NCBI GenBank assembly: GCA_018902385.1
Contig: JABSSW010000040.1
Span: 248,001-312,000, forward strand
From: Physcia stellaris
Lineage: Eukaryota > Ascomycota > Lecanoromycetes > Caliciales > Physciaceae
DNA: 64,000 nucleotides
Direction: 5' to 3'
This document shows positions 23,960 to 36,700 of this stretch, piece after piece. The notes below the pieces were generated by a model. The model was not told the DNA's origin and searched no databases. It was given only the letters and a program-made list of their open reading frames with translations. The translations under genes and the position numbers were made by a program. Every line of letters starts with the position of its first letter. Position 1 is the stretch's first letter.

Positions 23960-25698
23960 CTATTCTACTTTGGCGTCCTTTGGCTTGGATGATTCAACAA
24001 GGGACCGGTAATACGCAACCGCTTTCCGTAGCTGCATAGAAGCTTGAATGACCGCCATGTCCGAGCCGTATTGTCCAATCAGTTGCAGGCCGACATGGCC
24101 GAACTCCGAAGTAGGCGGTGCTTGACGACCAGAGATATTGATAGGAATGCTGATTGCCGGTAAGCCTGCGAGGCTTGCAGGTACCGTGAGTACATCATCA
24201 GCAAAAGCATCCACAGATCTTTTGGAAGACAGAGCCTCCAGAGTTGGCGGAAGAGTTGGTGTCGTTGGCGTTAAGATGAAATCAACACCTTCTTCGTTCG
24301 GAATCGAGTTTTGGTTCTTGGATAAGGGGTTACTTGTTCGAAAGACCTTATCGAAATCTCTTTGCACCAACCTTCGTACTTTCTGGGCCTTGATAAAATG
24401 ATTGTCAATAGCCCCAGCACTCAGCGTATAGGAACCAAGTAGTATCCTGCGTTTCACCTCTTCTCCCAAGCGTGAACCTCGCGTTTCCGCAAAAGAATTC
24501 AGACCGGATGGTCCATGCTCAGCAGGGTTACCGTAGCGGACGCCATCGTACTTAGCTAGGTTAGATGAAGCTTCTGCAGCTGCAATAACGTAGTAAGCCG
24601 ACAATGCTATGGGTGTAGTGGGTAGAGAAACCAGGTGAATTGAATGCCCGCGACGATGCAGCGCTTGAAGGCTTTCCAGCCAGATTCCGCGAATGATTGG
24701 ATCCAGTTCTTTGGTATTATATTCCATTGGTACTCCGATCCTGTATTTTCTGGTCTTTCCGATTTCACAAGAGCCACCCATGTCTACTGGTCTCTTCGCA
24801 AGGGTACTGGATTTGACAAGTGTTGGGTCGCGAAGGTTGCTCCCGGATCCAGAAGTCGATGCTAAGGGTGCATTCGAAAGCTTCTTGTACACTGACTCAA
24901 TGTCATGCTTAGTTCGAGCCATTATCCCTACTGTGTCGAGCGAGTTCGCATATGGAACAACTCCCCACCGGGAGAGTTTTCCATAAGATGGCTTGAAGCC
25001 ATAAATGCCTGTATACGCAGCAGGAAGACGGACAGAACCTCCCGTGTCCGTCGCGAGTGCCCTAGCAACTATAAGAACGCTGGTACTATATCACACAGGA
25101 AACGTACGCAATACGCTGACCAGTCGAGACAGCTACCGCACTTCCACCGGAGCTGCCCCCAGCTGAAAGGACTTTGCCGTTGCAGCTCGATTGATTATGA
25201 ACTGGTCCAAAGTGGGAATTGATTGAATGAGACCTATGTAGAGCTTAGTTGGTACATGCTTTTGTCCAAATCACATTGGCGCGTACCCCATGCCAAACTC
25301 GTCGAGATTTGTCTTCCCCTTCACAAAGACGCCAGCATCTTCGAGTTGCTCAATGACGGTGGCCGAGAAAGGACTTCGAAATTGGTCAAGAATCGCTGAG
25401 GCACATGTCGTTGGTTCGTCTTGGGTGCAAATATTATCTTTGATGCCGATTAAGGTCCCATCAAGCATTGACTTCGTACATTCTTAGGTCAATCAGTTAA
25501 TTGCGTGGTTCAAAAACCTTCATAGAACCTACTGCTGTAATAGCGGTCCACAGACTCCTGGACCTCGAGCTCAAAACCTGCTTTGGCTCCGGCGGCAGAA
25601 ATGAATGCATTGAGATGGACCTTGTCCTTTTCCGAACCGAGTCCGTTTTCGATTCGCCGTCGGACGATATTCAAAGCTTTGACTGATGGCTTCGACAT
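23960..25698 (-). CDS. gatA: mitochondrial glutamyl-tRNA(Gln) amidotransferase subunit A
   Basis: The amidase subunit (HER2 in yeast) of the mitochondrial GatFAB complex, which turns Glu-tRNA(Gln) into Gln-tRNA(Gln). Minus-strand exons 25533-25698, 25287-25482, 25108-25233 and 23960-25061 give 529 residues, longer than yeast Her2 (464). The amidase-signature triad is visible: Lys in [12 protein letters not shown] (about 70), the first Ser in AGGSSGGSA, and the nucleophile Ser in [16 protein letters not shown]. Later landmarks are [43 protein letters not shown] and [15 protein letters not shown]. Introns of 46-53 nt close exactly. A mitochondrial presequence is weak: the N-terminus ([16 protein letters not shown]) is basic. 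It is divergent from the phosphoesterase gene. Confidence 0.93.
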
Positions 25699-25906
25699 GC
25701 GACCTTGGGCTCAAACTTGTGGAGCGGCGCGGTACCAGATTGATAGTGGACGCGAAATCGGCCCGCGTGACGTCGCGGGAGGTTGGCGAGGTTGGGAATC
25801 AGCTGCTCCACGCTTTCGGAATGTCAACCAACATCAATCCGACCTCTGCTACACGGCGCAAATCTGATAGCTCTGATCTTTCGAACATAGACGAACGATA
25901 CATAGC
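25699..25906. promoter_or_regulatory. shared upstream region of gatA and the phosphoesterase
   Basis: Only 208 bp separate the two divergent start codons, so the promoters must overlap or be very compact. No named site was recognised. Confidence 0.4.
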
Positions 25907-27830
25907 ATGATTTTCCGAGGCGTTCTTAGAGCTATACTAATAGCATTGCCATTTGCAGTTGAAGCCGCCCAGCCTTCAGCGCCCTCGCCCATAGCGGCAC
26001 CCTTGCGAGACCTACCATGGGGCCAGCTCAATTTCCTCCACACAACTGACACTCATGGCTGGCATGCTGGCCATTTGCAAGAGTACGGCCCTCCTTTTTC
26101 TATCTTTTCATTCTGCTGATCAACGTTGCAGGCCGTCGTACAGCGCTGACTGGGGGGATTACATCTCCTTTTCGGAAAGATTACACGAAAAGGCTGATCG
26201 CGAGAAGGTGGACATCCTGCTTATTGATACTGGAGATAGGGTAGAGGGAAACGGTCTCTATGATGCGTCGGAGCCGAAAGGCGAATTCACGTCAGAGATA
26301 ATCAAGGAGCTGGACATCGACATCATTTGTTCAGGCAACCATGAGCTATACAAGAAGAAAACCTCACAGCGCGAATATTCTGTGACAGCCCCGAACTTTC
26401 ATGGCAACTATCTAGCGTCCAACATCGACATCTTCGACCCTAGGACGGGTGAACGTGTCCCCTTGGCTCAGCGTTACAAGAAGTTCACTACCAAAAATCA
26501 AGGCATCCGCGTCTTAGCATTTGGGTTTCTGTTCGACTTCACGGGAAACGCCAATAACACTATTGTGCAGCCGGTCGCTCAGACAATCCAGGAAAAGTGG
26601 TTTCAGGAAGCAATCCGCGATAGGGAGGTAGATTTGTTCCTAGTAACAGGCCATGTCCCACTACGGTCACCAGAGTTCGATCTAATTTTCAAAGCCATTC
26701 GAAGCCAGCAATGGGACGTCCCTATACAGTTTTTCGGTGGCCATACGCACATACGAGACTATGCGAAATACGACGCCAAGGCATACGCTTTAGAGAGTGG
26801 GCGTTATATGGAGACGATAGGATTTATGTCCATCTCGGGTCTGCGCAGCGGTGGGAAACCGGCTTCTGAAGCGCTCGAAGGCGAGGGAGAGATCTCAGCA
26901 AAGCGTGCCTCTCCGACATTCTCTCGAAGGTACATTGACAACAATGTCTTTTCCTTCCATCATCACACCGCCCTCAATGCAACCACCTTCCCGACAGAGC
27001 ATGGCCGAAATGTCTCTGCTGTTATCTCTGCGGCGCGCAAAACGTTGAAGCTCGACAAGCAATTCGGCTGCGCGCCCACAGATTTATGGACCAATCGCGC
27101 TCCTTATCCCAATGAAAAGAGCATCTTCAGCTGGATCCAGGACATTGTACTCCCCGACATGCTCAAAGGTGCGAGTTGCTCAGACACTCCCAAGCTCGCG
27201 CTCTTGAACACCGGCTCTCTGCGTTTCGATATTTTCAAAGGTCCCTTTACAGTCGATACCACCTACTCAGTCAGCCCATTTACCAGCGGATTCCGCCAGA
27301 TTAAGAATGTTCCGTTTAGGGTTGCCAAGCAGCTGCTTCGTATTCTTAACCAAGAAGTCCCCCAACTCGAGCGAACGCCGCGGACACTGAGAGCGAAGGA
27401 GCCTGTGGCTTTGGAGCAAATCGAGACCAAGAGCAGGTATCTCGAACGCGTTGTCAACGACCGCTATGGTGATAGCCATCAATCACCTTTGGCTCTTGGT
27501 GGCCCTGAATCTTCACCACTGACTCCCGGGTACACGACGAGTGATGACGCCGGAAACGACGGTGATGATACGCTCCATTCGAAAATCCAGTTCTACAGAG
27601 TCCCCAACTGCATCGAATCTCGGACTGGCTTCCCCGAATCATCCTCATCCAGTGACCCTGAGACAGTCGACCTGGTTTACGGAAGTTTCATTGAAAACTA
27701 CATTCTCCTAGCGCTCAGATTCCTCGGCACGGACTATGCCTTGGGCGACACAGAATCCTTCGCAGACGGACAGAGCTTCACTGCCCTGCTCGCGAAATGG
27801 GTTCAGGAGAACTGGGCTGGAGAGTGCTGA
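25907..27830 (+). CDS. secreted/vacuolar 5'-nucleotidase-like metallophosphoesterase
   Basis: A calcineurin-like metallophosphoesterase with a 5'-nucleotidase C-terminal region, most like fungal YHR202W-type proteins; the substrate cannot be read from the sequence. Exons 25907-26082 and 26132-27830, joined by a 49-nt intron, give 624 residues. A signal peptide is clear ([20 protein letters not shown]). Metal-binding motifs come in order: [12 protein letters not shown] (about 45), [25 protein letters not shown] and [10 protein letters not shown]. The C-terminal part holds [18 protein letters not shown] and TYSVSPF, as in nucleotidase C-domains. No C-terminal membrane anchor is seen, so it is probably soluble in the vacuole or outside the cell. 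Start ATG 25907 begins the signal peptide. Confidence 0.9.
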
Positions 27831-28962
27831 GCTTGACAGAGATTACTACGCAGCCAAAAGCAGCCTACTCTAAGACCAGCCTTTGGGGTTTTAATGGTTT
27901 GGCAATACGCCCGGACATGGATCGCCCAAGCTCGCAACATCTGCTGTTCCGCGCTATGGAAAGTGGTCTGGCTCAAGCTGGCTTATTCGGCCATCGGCTC
28001 TCGCTAAAGGTCCAAGAAAGCAACGATGACGATTGGAGATCATCTCCACTCAGTCATGATCACCGTTAGCCATTGAATGAGTGTCAGTTTGACATCGACG
28101 ATGCCCAGTCGCCACGCACTTCCAGTTCCCATAAACCTACTTCTTCCGGAGCACAATCTCTGAGCATGAAGTCGCTCCGACATAGTTATGCCAGGCGTCG
28201 ATGTTCAATGAAGTACTGAAAGCTCAGAGCTTGAAACCCTTTCTCTTCGGGGAGGAAAGATGTCTCAGGTCACCGGTGCTGAAGAGCTCCAGTCAGGTCT
28301 CCCTTGTGTCATGGGCCACAAGAATCGATGAAGGGGTACGAGTGAGTACGAGCTGGAGGGATAAAGAGACGCTTGGCACAAAAGCTGTACGAATTAAAAG
28401 ACTTCTCATCAAAAGTCAGATTCGAGGCACGTTCAGGCACTCGGTGTGAGCAAGTACCTCCTGTACGAAATGAGACATGTAGGTGATTCATCGGAGACGG
28501 AATTGGGGCCAAATTAGTGTACGGAGTATGTTAGATACCAATCCTACAATCACCGCATCTCGTTGTGCACTTTTCATATTGGTTTGCAATCATCCTTCTT
28601 TCTTTGAACTGTTGAATACCATCCCTGCCTTTTTTCGCTTTTCATTAGATAGTCAACTATTACATAGCCTGCCTAGGGTTCAGGGTTCTGGGTACCCACT
28701 CGAGCCACTGTACGAGGACTCTATCGAAATTGGAAAAGATGAGGAGGATGCGGGACGTAGCATCATCGCTTCGATCGGTACTTTTATCTGGTAAGCAGTA
28801 GATAAACTAACAAAACGAGCAGTATCTTGAATAGACAGGAGATCCTCCCATTCAGCCATACACGCCCACAAATCGACTTTCTCTCATTCATGCTTTATCA
28901 TACTCAGGGAATCTTATGAGAGAAGAAGTGGAGTTAGCTCAAGCAAGAGTTTCGTGGATTCG
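27831..28962. other. intergenic, convergent phosphoesterase and PPR gene
   Basis: About 1.1 kb between converging genes, with frames of about 100 codons or fewer and no recognisable motif. Confidence 0.4.
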
Positions 28963-31310
28963 CTACATCGACGCATTCTCGATCCTCCTCAGATACTGCG
29001 CCATCGCCATCCTCTTGTTCGCGCCGCCCATGGTGTACGTCATTGCTTTCAGCCTCGCCTCCCGCGCCTCGCGGACGAACGCTCCTTGCTTATCTTCTTC
29101 CTCGTCGCCGCCGCCGTCCTCCTCCTCATATTCTTTCTCCTCCGCGTCGGACCCACGCCTCTCATCCTCCCGCAGAGCCAGACGTCGTCTCTCACGCCCG
29201 AATCTATTTTCCCCGCCTCCAAATCTCCCCTCCGGCTTCTTTCCCTCCTCCTGCCTCTCCTTCCCCCAATGATGTCTACTTCCGCTCACGATCCCCAGCT
29301 CCCTACTGAGTTGAGTCTGCCACGTCGCAACGATCCTCTTCTGCTTGAAGCATCGTTTGCGCTCTTCAGGCAGCATCTGCCATCGATGCCCCTGGAGCAA
29401 CTTATCATAAGCGCCCAACAAGCTGTTAAGAAAAGCGTGAACCTCCCTGCATCGCTCTTCATATCCGGGCGTCCCCTTTGGATCCTTCCCGCCGAAAAGA
29501 AGTCTACTCTTCAATCCTCTGACGCCTAACTCCGTTCCCCGTAGCGCAGCGCTCATAGCGCGCCAGTCGTGGCTCGCGGCCCCGACGCTGATCTCGAGGT
29601 AGGTACTCAGCACGCGGACGTCGACTTCGGGCAGGCAATCGATCATCATGCGCACCAGCTTCGAGGCGTGCGTCATGACGTTTGGGTTATTGATATCCCT
29701 CCTGCAAGCCCCCAGCGCGATTTTGAAAGTTTTGCTCTGCACGCCGCCTGCTTCGCCTTTGGTGCCTCTTCGCTCGGCTTCAGGGACGGCGGTACCGACG
29801 CCGAGGCCGTCGCGCATTTCTTGAACCAGCTCGAGAGATTGCCGGGAGGCGCGTTGGAGGCGCAGGAGTCGCAGGTACACGTGGTAGTTGTCTGTGTCCG
29901 GGGTGATGTTGTACCTGGGGCCCGTAAGGAGACCCCAGTAGTCTTGCGCTGTTGATATATTTCGCAGACGGGTGCAGGCGTCGATGACTAAGGACAGGGT
30001 CCTCTGACCGGGGCGGGCGTAGGACATGGGGTTCGTGGAGGGGATGGGTTGAAATTCGTCACCTGGGACGAAATCGTCGTTGGCCAATGCGAAAGGTCTA
30101 TCCTCTGACTGATCTGATAGAGTCAGGCTGTTATTATCATCGTTATTCACTTGGGTTGGAGTCTCATCTGCCTCTGGCAAGGCACGTCGCCAATCAGCTT
30201 CGCGCAAACGACGTGCTTGTCGCGGAATTCCCATGGTCTGCTCCACGAGAGACAGAATATCGTCCAAGTCTTGAGGGACGTCTGCAAGGAGTAACAGATT
30301 CCCAATAGCACATACTAGCTCCTCGTCAAGGGCGATATCTCCCACTTTCCATCGATCGACAATCTCAGACCACATTCTCCTGCCTTGTAAGACAGCCTTT
30401 TGGCGCCTGTCCATGCGTTCCTTCAATGAGTCATCTGTCATGCGACCTCCATCGTCGAAAACGATCCTCTTGATGGCATTGAATATTGTCGTAAAGGTGG
30501 CTTTATCGGGAGCTCGTGGCCCAGACGTGGGTAGTCTAGCAGCAACGCCCCAGAGAGCGTCTAGATCTGCGGCTCGAGCACAAACTTTGAGAGCAGCGTT
30601 CGTGTGGATTATGGTGGGTTTGACAGGGCTGTTTGGGGCAAACATCGAATGATATACGGTCAAAGCTCTTTGTAAAGACTTCCCATAATCGGAGTGCCAC
30701 GCTAAGCCTCGTAGAACGATGGTGAAGGTATGGGCGTCCGGCTGCTGTCCGCGTTTCTTCATCTGTCTTGTGTAAGTACCATGGCTCTGGAAAGCGGGTG
30801 TATTCGCTTGCGCACATCATTGTAGGTGGACATGGCGCGAGTGACCCGTCCTTTACTCATATCGTAATCGATCATATGATTCCAGCTGACTGTGCACGAC
30901 ATCCTCTTGCTGGCCATCTTGACCAATTCCCCAGCTTTCTCAAATTGGTCTTTCCTGAGTAGGGTGACGGTATGATCTGCCAGTTTCATGGGATCCCCCA
31001 AGTAGCGCATCTCCTGTTCTAGGGCATAACGTTCAGGGTCTCTTGGTTTGAAGTTTCGTTCATTCGGGTTCTTTCCAGCCAATATATTGTATGCTGGACC
31101 GCTCTGTTTGGACTGAGTCGCAAGTGCGGTGGCATTCCTGCGAGACCATGGTGCTGCTATTCGATTGGGTTCCCGCCCAGCGATCCGAGTTGTGAAACTT
31201 CTTGGAATGGGAGCGAGACTGTTGAGATGAGCATACAGAGCCCTAGGGTATCTGTGCATACAAGCTTGGCACTCAAACATCGAAGGAGGGTGGGAACAAT
31301 AATTGACCAA
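28963..31310 (-). CDS. mitochondrial pentatricopeptide repeat protein
   Basis: A PPR protein expected to bind mitochondrial RNA, most like the fungal CCM1/DMR1 group that acts on group I introns or the small rRNA; the exact member is uncertain. Exons 30816-31310 and 28963-30762 joined by a 53-nt intron give 764 residues. Repeat-like segments are visible: SWNHMIDYDMSKGRVTRAMS, then after the intron KKRGQQPDAHTFTIVLRGLA, IIHTNAALKVCARAADLDAL and APDKATFTTIFNAIK; later TLSLVIDACTRLRNISTAQD. The N-terminus is rich in Arg with few acids, fitting a mitochondrial presequence. Met at 31280 is an alternative start. The C-terminal 100 residues are strongly charged and contain a Glu/Asp run. Confidence 0.88.
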
Positions 31311-32353
31311 GGCAATTACATATTGAAGTGCAAGGTAGGGGTCAGGATGGGCGGTGGAAAGCGCGATAACCGCGATGGCGATTAGTAAGCGAGCATCACA
31401 AAGTATCCAGACGAGCGGAATTTTAGTTTTGGCGTGAAGAAAGGAAGGCGGCAGCTAAAATAAAGAAGGAGTCGATGGATCCTCACGGAAGCTAGAGAAT
31501 GGGGGTTCCTGTTAGCATCATCTCTGAACCGAATCGCTGGGTTTTCATCGTCGCCTTTAGCACGCAGTAGTTTTGTGTAACCATGACTTGACTGATTCCG
31601 GATGGCTCGACCAACCTCAGCCTTAGCCGACCAAGATACTTTCGCAAGATGCTCTCGCTCAAACAATCATGTGGGATGTCATCGTGGCATCTGCTAACAG
31701 CAGTACATGAACAGTACAACTATACGTGAGAGCCGATTGAAAGAAAGCTTCGTATGCTTGTCGAGAACCCAGTACAGTCTGATGTCCATATGCATGGACT
31801 TTTGAGCTTCATTAAAACTATCGTGGATAACGCGACATTGTCTGCCATCATGCCTTCCATCTCCTACACTTACTTTTTTAAGATGGCAACCACAACGACA
31901 AGACATGACCACCACAATGCCCTCCAGGTACCGGCATAGCGCTTGTCCGCTGGAAAGGCCGGAGCTTTGAATTGAACATCAAGCCATCCACCACCGTCGG
32001 AAGCTCAGGGACAGCCGTCGTAAGTGAGTGGTAGTAACTTGATTGGAGACCAAAAAGAAATCATCAAGTGCACGGGCCGACTGCTGACGGCGACAGAACC
32101 CCCCCCAGTGAAGATGCAACAACAACTCCAGGCTTCAAGAGCAGGCCGCCACCACCGTATTACTCTTCCTCCACTCCCACCTTTGATATGCTCTATATTG
32201 AAAACTTCGGGGATATCATCGTGCGCGGGATAAGCCAAAGGAAAAGAACATTCAAGCAAGGCACGCCAGTCTGAGGGATCTTAATCCAAGGCCGTTTAAC
32301 TGCTGCGTCATGGTCAGCACTCCTCAACACTGTCATGGGGAGTCGCAGGAGCT
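31311..32353. other. intergenic between con7 and the PPR gene
   Basis: About 1 kb between two minus-strand genes, holding the con7 3' UTR and the PPR promoter. Open frames are under 100 codons. No other feature was recognised. Confidence 0.4.
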
Positions 32354-33709
32354 TTACATCTGTTGACCGCTTTGTCCATATGGTGAGTGTGGGTAGCCAG
32401 GGTACCCGCCTTGTCCATTGCCGGCTTGGTACATTTGATCGATCCCACTGGCATATTGACCTGGAGGGACCTGGCCACCGGAAGGTGCATAGCCAATTGG
32501 GGGGAGATGAGGCCGAGCGCCCGGAGGATAGGTAGAGCTAGTTGGGGTTTGGGCTGGGTCGTTGGGTTGACCGTCGGCTGGACCTCCAGCAGCGGTTCGC
32601 TGACGGTCTTCGTCCGCTTTGCGAGCGTTGTCTTCCTCCTTCTTGCGAGCCTTCCACTCCTTTCGGATCTCTTTGAACTCTGTATCATGTTCGGATCAGC
32701 TTGATGCGCTAAAAGACTAGCGGCTTAGGATTGACTCTCGGGCAATAGTGTCAACTTAAAAATAAGGCTCATGCTGTGTAACCCAGCTAAACAAGACCAC
32801 GGTCTAACCGCAAACGCGGGTTTGCGACAATCAAAACACATCGGCTCACCTTCAGGAGTACGTTTTTGGCCATGTGATTGCATTGTAACGTGCGCATTCA
32901 AATGATTCAATGTACCATATGCCTTCTCACATCCCTGCCACCCACACTTGTACATGCGTTCAATCTCTTCGTAGCGGCGGCGAGGTCGCTTGTTTTGCTG
33001 AGCACCGGGAATTGGTACAAATGAGTACACTTGTGATAAAGGATGGGGGTTCTAGAGAGCCATGAGTATACAGCATAGTGTGAGGAAAGCATCGTAATCT
33101 ACCTGGCCCGGACGTGGTCCAGCGGTAGCGGCAGCACCACCGGCAGAAACGGCAGTCCCTGGCGAACTGTAGGGACCACCAGGCATACCATGAGGATGTC
33201 CAGCGTACTGCTGCGGCCATGGATGATAGCCACCCTGCGGGTGTCCCTGGTATTGGGACATGTCGTGGTTAGGCGCGTATGGCGAATACGGTGGGTACGT
33301 CGGACTCGATTGAGCTATCGAAGGATCTATAGGGACATCGCTGTTAGATTTCACATGTTGGGGGTGATGATGGTTATTCTGTTGTCCATCTTGTAAGGAC
33401 ATGGACGGACTTGTTGATTGAGCCATAGTTCCTGCACCTGTGTGGCTTTGTTGTTGTGCGTATTGCTGACGCGCCAGATAGTCTTGGTGGTTCAGAGACG
33501 ATGAACGCGCTGATGACGGGCTGACTCCGTACTCAGTGGAACCGGTGCTTGGCTGATAGGTCGTAGGCCGAACGTCCTGAGGGGGAGCGTATTGCGCAGC
33601 AGATGCTGGATCTGCCGTGGATGCTTAGGAGACGAGCTTGGAGGCCAATATTGGAAATGGACGTGTGCGAACCTGACTGCGGATAGTGGTCGGATGCACC
33701 TCTTTCCAT
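32354..33709 (-). CDS. con7: C2H2 transcription factor Con7
   Basis: Con7 is a nuclear regulator of conidium shape, cell wall genes and, in pathogens, infection structures. Minus-strand exons 33673-33709, 33103-33623, 32850-33051 and 32354-32679 give 361 residues. The near-invariant block VYSFVPIPGAQQNKRPRRRY is followed by a single zinc finger with Cys222, Cys227, His240 and His246 (MYKCGWQGCEKAYGTLNHLN) and then EEFKEIRKEWKARKKEE. Both ends are Gln/Pro/Gly-rich. The 170-nt intron after the finger is longer than the others (49-51 nt). The first coding exon is short; ATG 33709 follows a probable 5' UTR intron. Confidence 0.92.
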
Positions 33710-33715
33710 CCAACG

Positions 33716-33795
33716 CTGCGATCGCCATAAGATGTTAGTCAAGCTGTTCATGACGCGTAATGTCTTTGATTTCAGAGTATTGCGAGGAAACTTAC
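33716..33795 (-). other. probable 5' UTR intron of con7
   Basis: On the minus strand a strong GTAAGT donor and a GATCGCAG acceptor bound an 80-nt segment ending seven bases before the con7 ATG. The frame across it carries no family sequence, so it is best read as a leader intron. Confidence 0.55.
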
Positions 33796-36700
33796 ATTCG
33801 TCTATCACAGAGCTGGTAGAAGCTCGAAACCAAACAAGCTCTTAGCTCAGAGTAGCGAAGTAATAATGCCAGAAAGTGGAAGTAGAGCAGTCAAAGCACT
33901 AAAACCACGCGACAGGAAGCTGGCTTGGAGCAAGACGGCCTGCCTTTTAGGAAGCAGGACTAGGGAGGCCTTCAAACCAGGAGACTATTGACAGCTTCTT
34001 GAACGGCTCAAGAATACTAGTTGCTGCAAGGAAGATTGCGAAATGGCAACACTATGCCAGAATGTGCTTTGTAGTAGTACGGTGGCTAAGGGGATTTAGC
34101 CCTCGACTACCGACTAGCGAGGTTGAGCTTTGAAGTCTTAAACCAGGAACACCCCCGAAGCGCGGTTGAGCTGTGGGAGAATAACGGAGGCAGTAGCGCG
34201 CTGAGCTGGCGATTGAAGGGCGGGGTGTGACAAGAGGGGCAGAGTCCGGTGTTGTAGAAGTTGGGCTGCTTGGACCTATTCGTGCTCGGTACGGCAGAAG
34301 TGATTAGGCTTAAGACACAGCGAGTTTACAAGCGTCCTCAGACCGTGCCCGCGTGTACCTTTCAAGCTAGGATATTTTGCGTGGGCTAGACGCCCTTCAC
34401 GGTGCGACTACACTTTTTGACTTTTCGATTCAAAGGGCAAGGTTAGAGGGATTTCGAGTAGTGTGTTGTTGGTGCTTGCTGCTTGACACCCTTGGGGCCA
34501 AAAATGGAGCCTGTTGATCGGCGGGGATCGGCAAGAGTCTTAGTTTTGAATGAATCTTTGCTGGTCCTGGGACTAGGAGTAATTTGCGCGTGTATGAAGC
34601 TACAAGACACCACGGACCATGCTCTCTTCCCCGCAAGTTATGTTGTTCAAGGGAACTCCCGGGTGAAAGAAAGACGGTGAAGGAGGGCAGCAAGGATGGA
34701 GGCAGGCGTCAACAGCTCGCTTGTGTCCGGAGACGGAGAGAGATCAATGAGGTGGTACTACGCTGCTGATGGACGACGGGGTTAGATAAACACACCTCTT
34801 CATGATAAGCCATGTGTTCTTACGTTGTGTGCTTGTTCTGCTTCTCGAAAACACGTCCCGTTCGTGGCCTGTGGTGCGTGACGCGCGTGGCCCGATCGCA
34901 GGCGAAGAGCCGTGGAGCAAAGGGTGACCCGACCCTGCTGGACAGACGATGGTGGCAGAGCAGGCGGTCGATGGCAAAGACAATCGACGGTCCAGGTACC
35001 GTGAAGGACTCGGAGCCGTATGGAATTGCGCTAGCGGCTTCAATATTTGGTGGTTCGGTGTTGGTCTGACGACAAGGCCAGGGAAAGAAAAAAAAGACGG
35101 ACTCCAGTCAAGCGTCTTGGCGCCCCTTCTTTTTAAAACTCGCTTGCGCTCTCTCGATTAATAATAATTAATCTCGATTTTGAGTTTTTGGCTGGTAAGA
35201 GCGTTACTTTTCCAATGCACTTCCAAACTTCCCGTCTTTCGTAATATAACAATGACGGAGGAGGGATACAGGAGATCAATGCTGCCGATCTTGCTGACTG
35301 ACACTGCTTCTGGCAAGAACGAAGCGGATTACCGAAGGGCTAGGGGTAATGGCGAGGTTGGAATTTTTCACACTAGAGATATGCAGCTAAAGAATGGGGG
35401 AACAACAGCGCGTTGGGAGGGCTTTAAGAGCGACAGCCGCCTGGTCTGCCTAGTGACCTCACACCAGAGTGGGGAAGAAAGCAGAGCTGTAAGACCCCCC
35501 TTGCGGCATATATCCCAGTGTACCGTACGCTCGATTAGACGAGGCCGGGTGTGACTGCATCAAGGGAAGAATAACATGACAACGTCCTCAGGGATCTTCG
35601 GGTCTTCTGCATGCCTGCATTCGCAACACAGGCTACCGAACCTTCGATTGCATTTGCCAGTCACCCGTGTGCCACGGCGGTCCATTCCATTGGAGCATGT
35701 CATTTGTGGCGCTTCTAACCCATGAATGAGATGAGGCAGGCAGGGACTGAGATATTAGCGCCTGCAATCTGGACAGCTCGTGGCAAGCCTTGGACTTGCG
35801 CTTGTCGCTGATTCGCAGGCAGTATCTCGCCAACTGCCATCAAGTCGCTTTCACCAATGTGTGCAAAAAGGCGGTGGCTAGGTGGGCAATCTGAACACCC
35901 AAAGAGGCAAGTCCTGGAGCTTTCACATGGGATAGAGCGGGGCAGCAGATGTTCGCTCGGCATTTCCATGCGGGTCGAAGAGGGGTGGCGCTTTGATTCT
36001 CTATTGGGTGGGTTGGTGGATGATGGGGAGGATGAGGACCTCATGTCCGCCCGCACTGAATCATCGATTACTATTACTTGGGATGAAGGGCACCATTCGT
36101 GAGAGCCAGGGACCCCGATGGCAGAAGCGAGAAGACCGTGCACGCTCAACGCCTGCCGATTCCACACTCCTCCGATCAAGGACGACGAACAATGGATGCG
36201 CTCAGAGGATTCGATGCCAATGGGAGTAAAGCAGATCATTGTGCAGTGTCACCGGGCGGATAATGATGATGCTGCATCGCGGCTGTGTCCAATTAAAAAC
36301 CGTTGAAGTTCATGCATGGGCTCACAAAATTGTTAGCTCTCGGTCGATTCGTGCTCCTCAAACCACTCGTGATGCATGCTGCATTGTAACGTTGGCATCG
36401 ACGTAGACGAGAGGGGAAAGGCTGCACCGCCTTCGCCGTTGTGCCATTTGCAAAAAGGTCAGAGTTCCGCACACTGATGATGAAAATAATAATCCTTCTC
36501 GAAGCCTGCCGTGTCACAGGGTATCTCGACTTTTCGCTGGAGCCATCGGCGATAAGGTACTCTATCAGAACGCACCCGGCCACTGCACCGAAGCTGTTAG
36601 GTAATAGCCATGGGCTTGGAAGCCGCGAACAGAAAATCCGATTATTTGCACGAAGAATTTGGAGACCTTTGTCGTAAGAGCGCGGCTCTGCGCTTTATAT

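Noticed and set aside
28916-29955. Plus frames up to 191 codons over the PPR gene
   Set aside because: Antisense shadows of the PPR coding exon.
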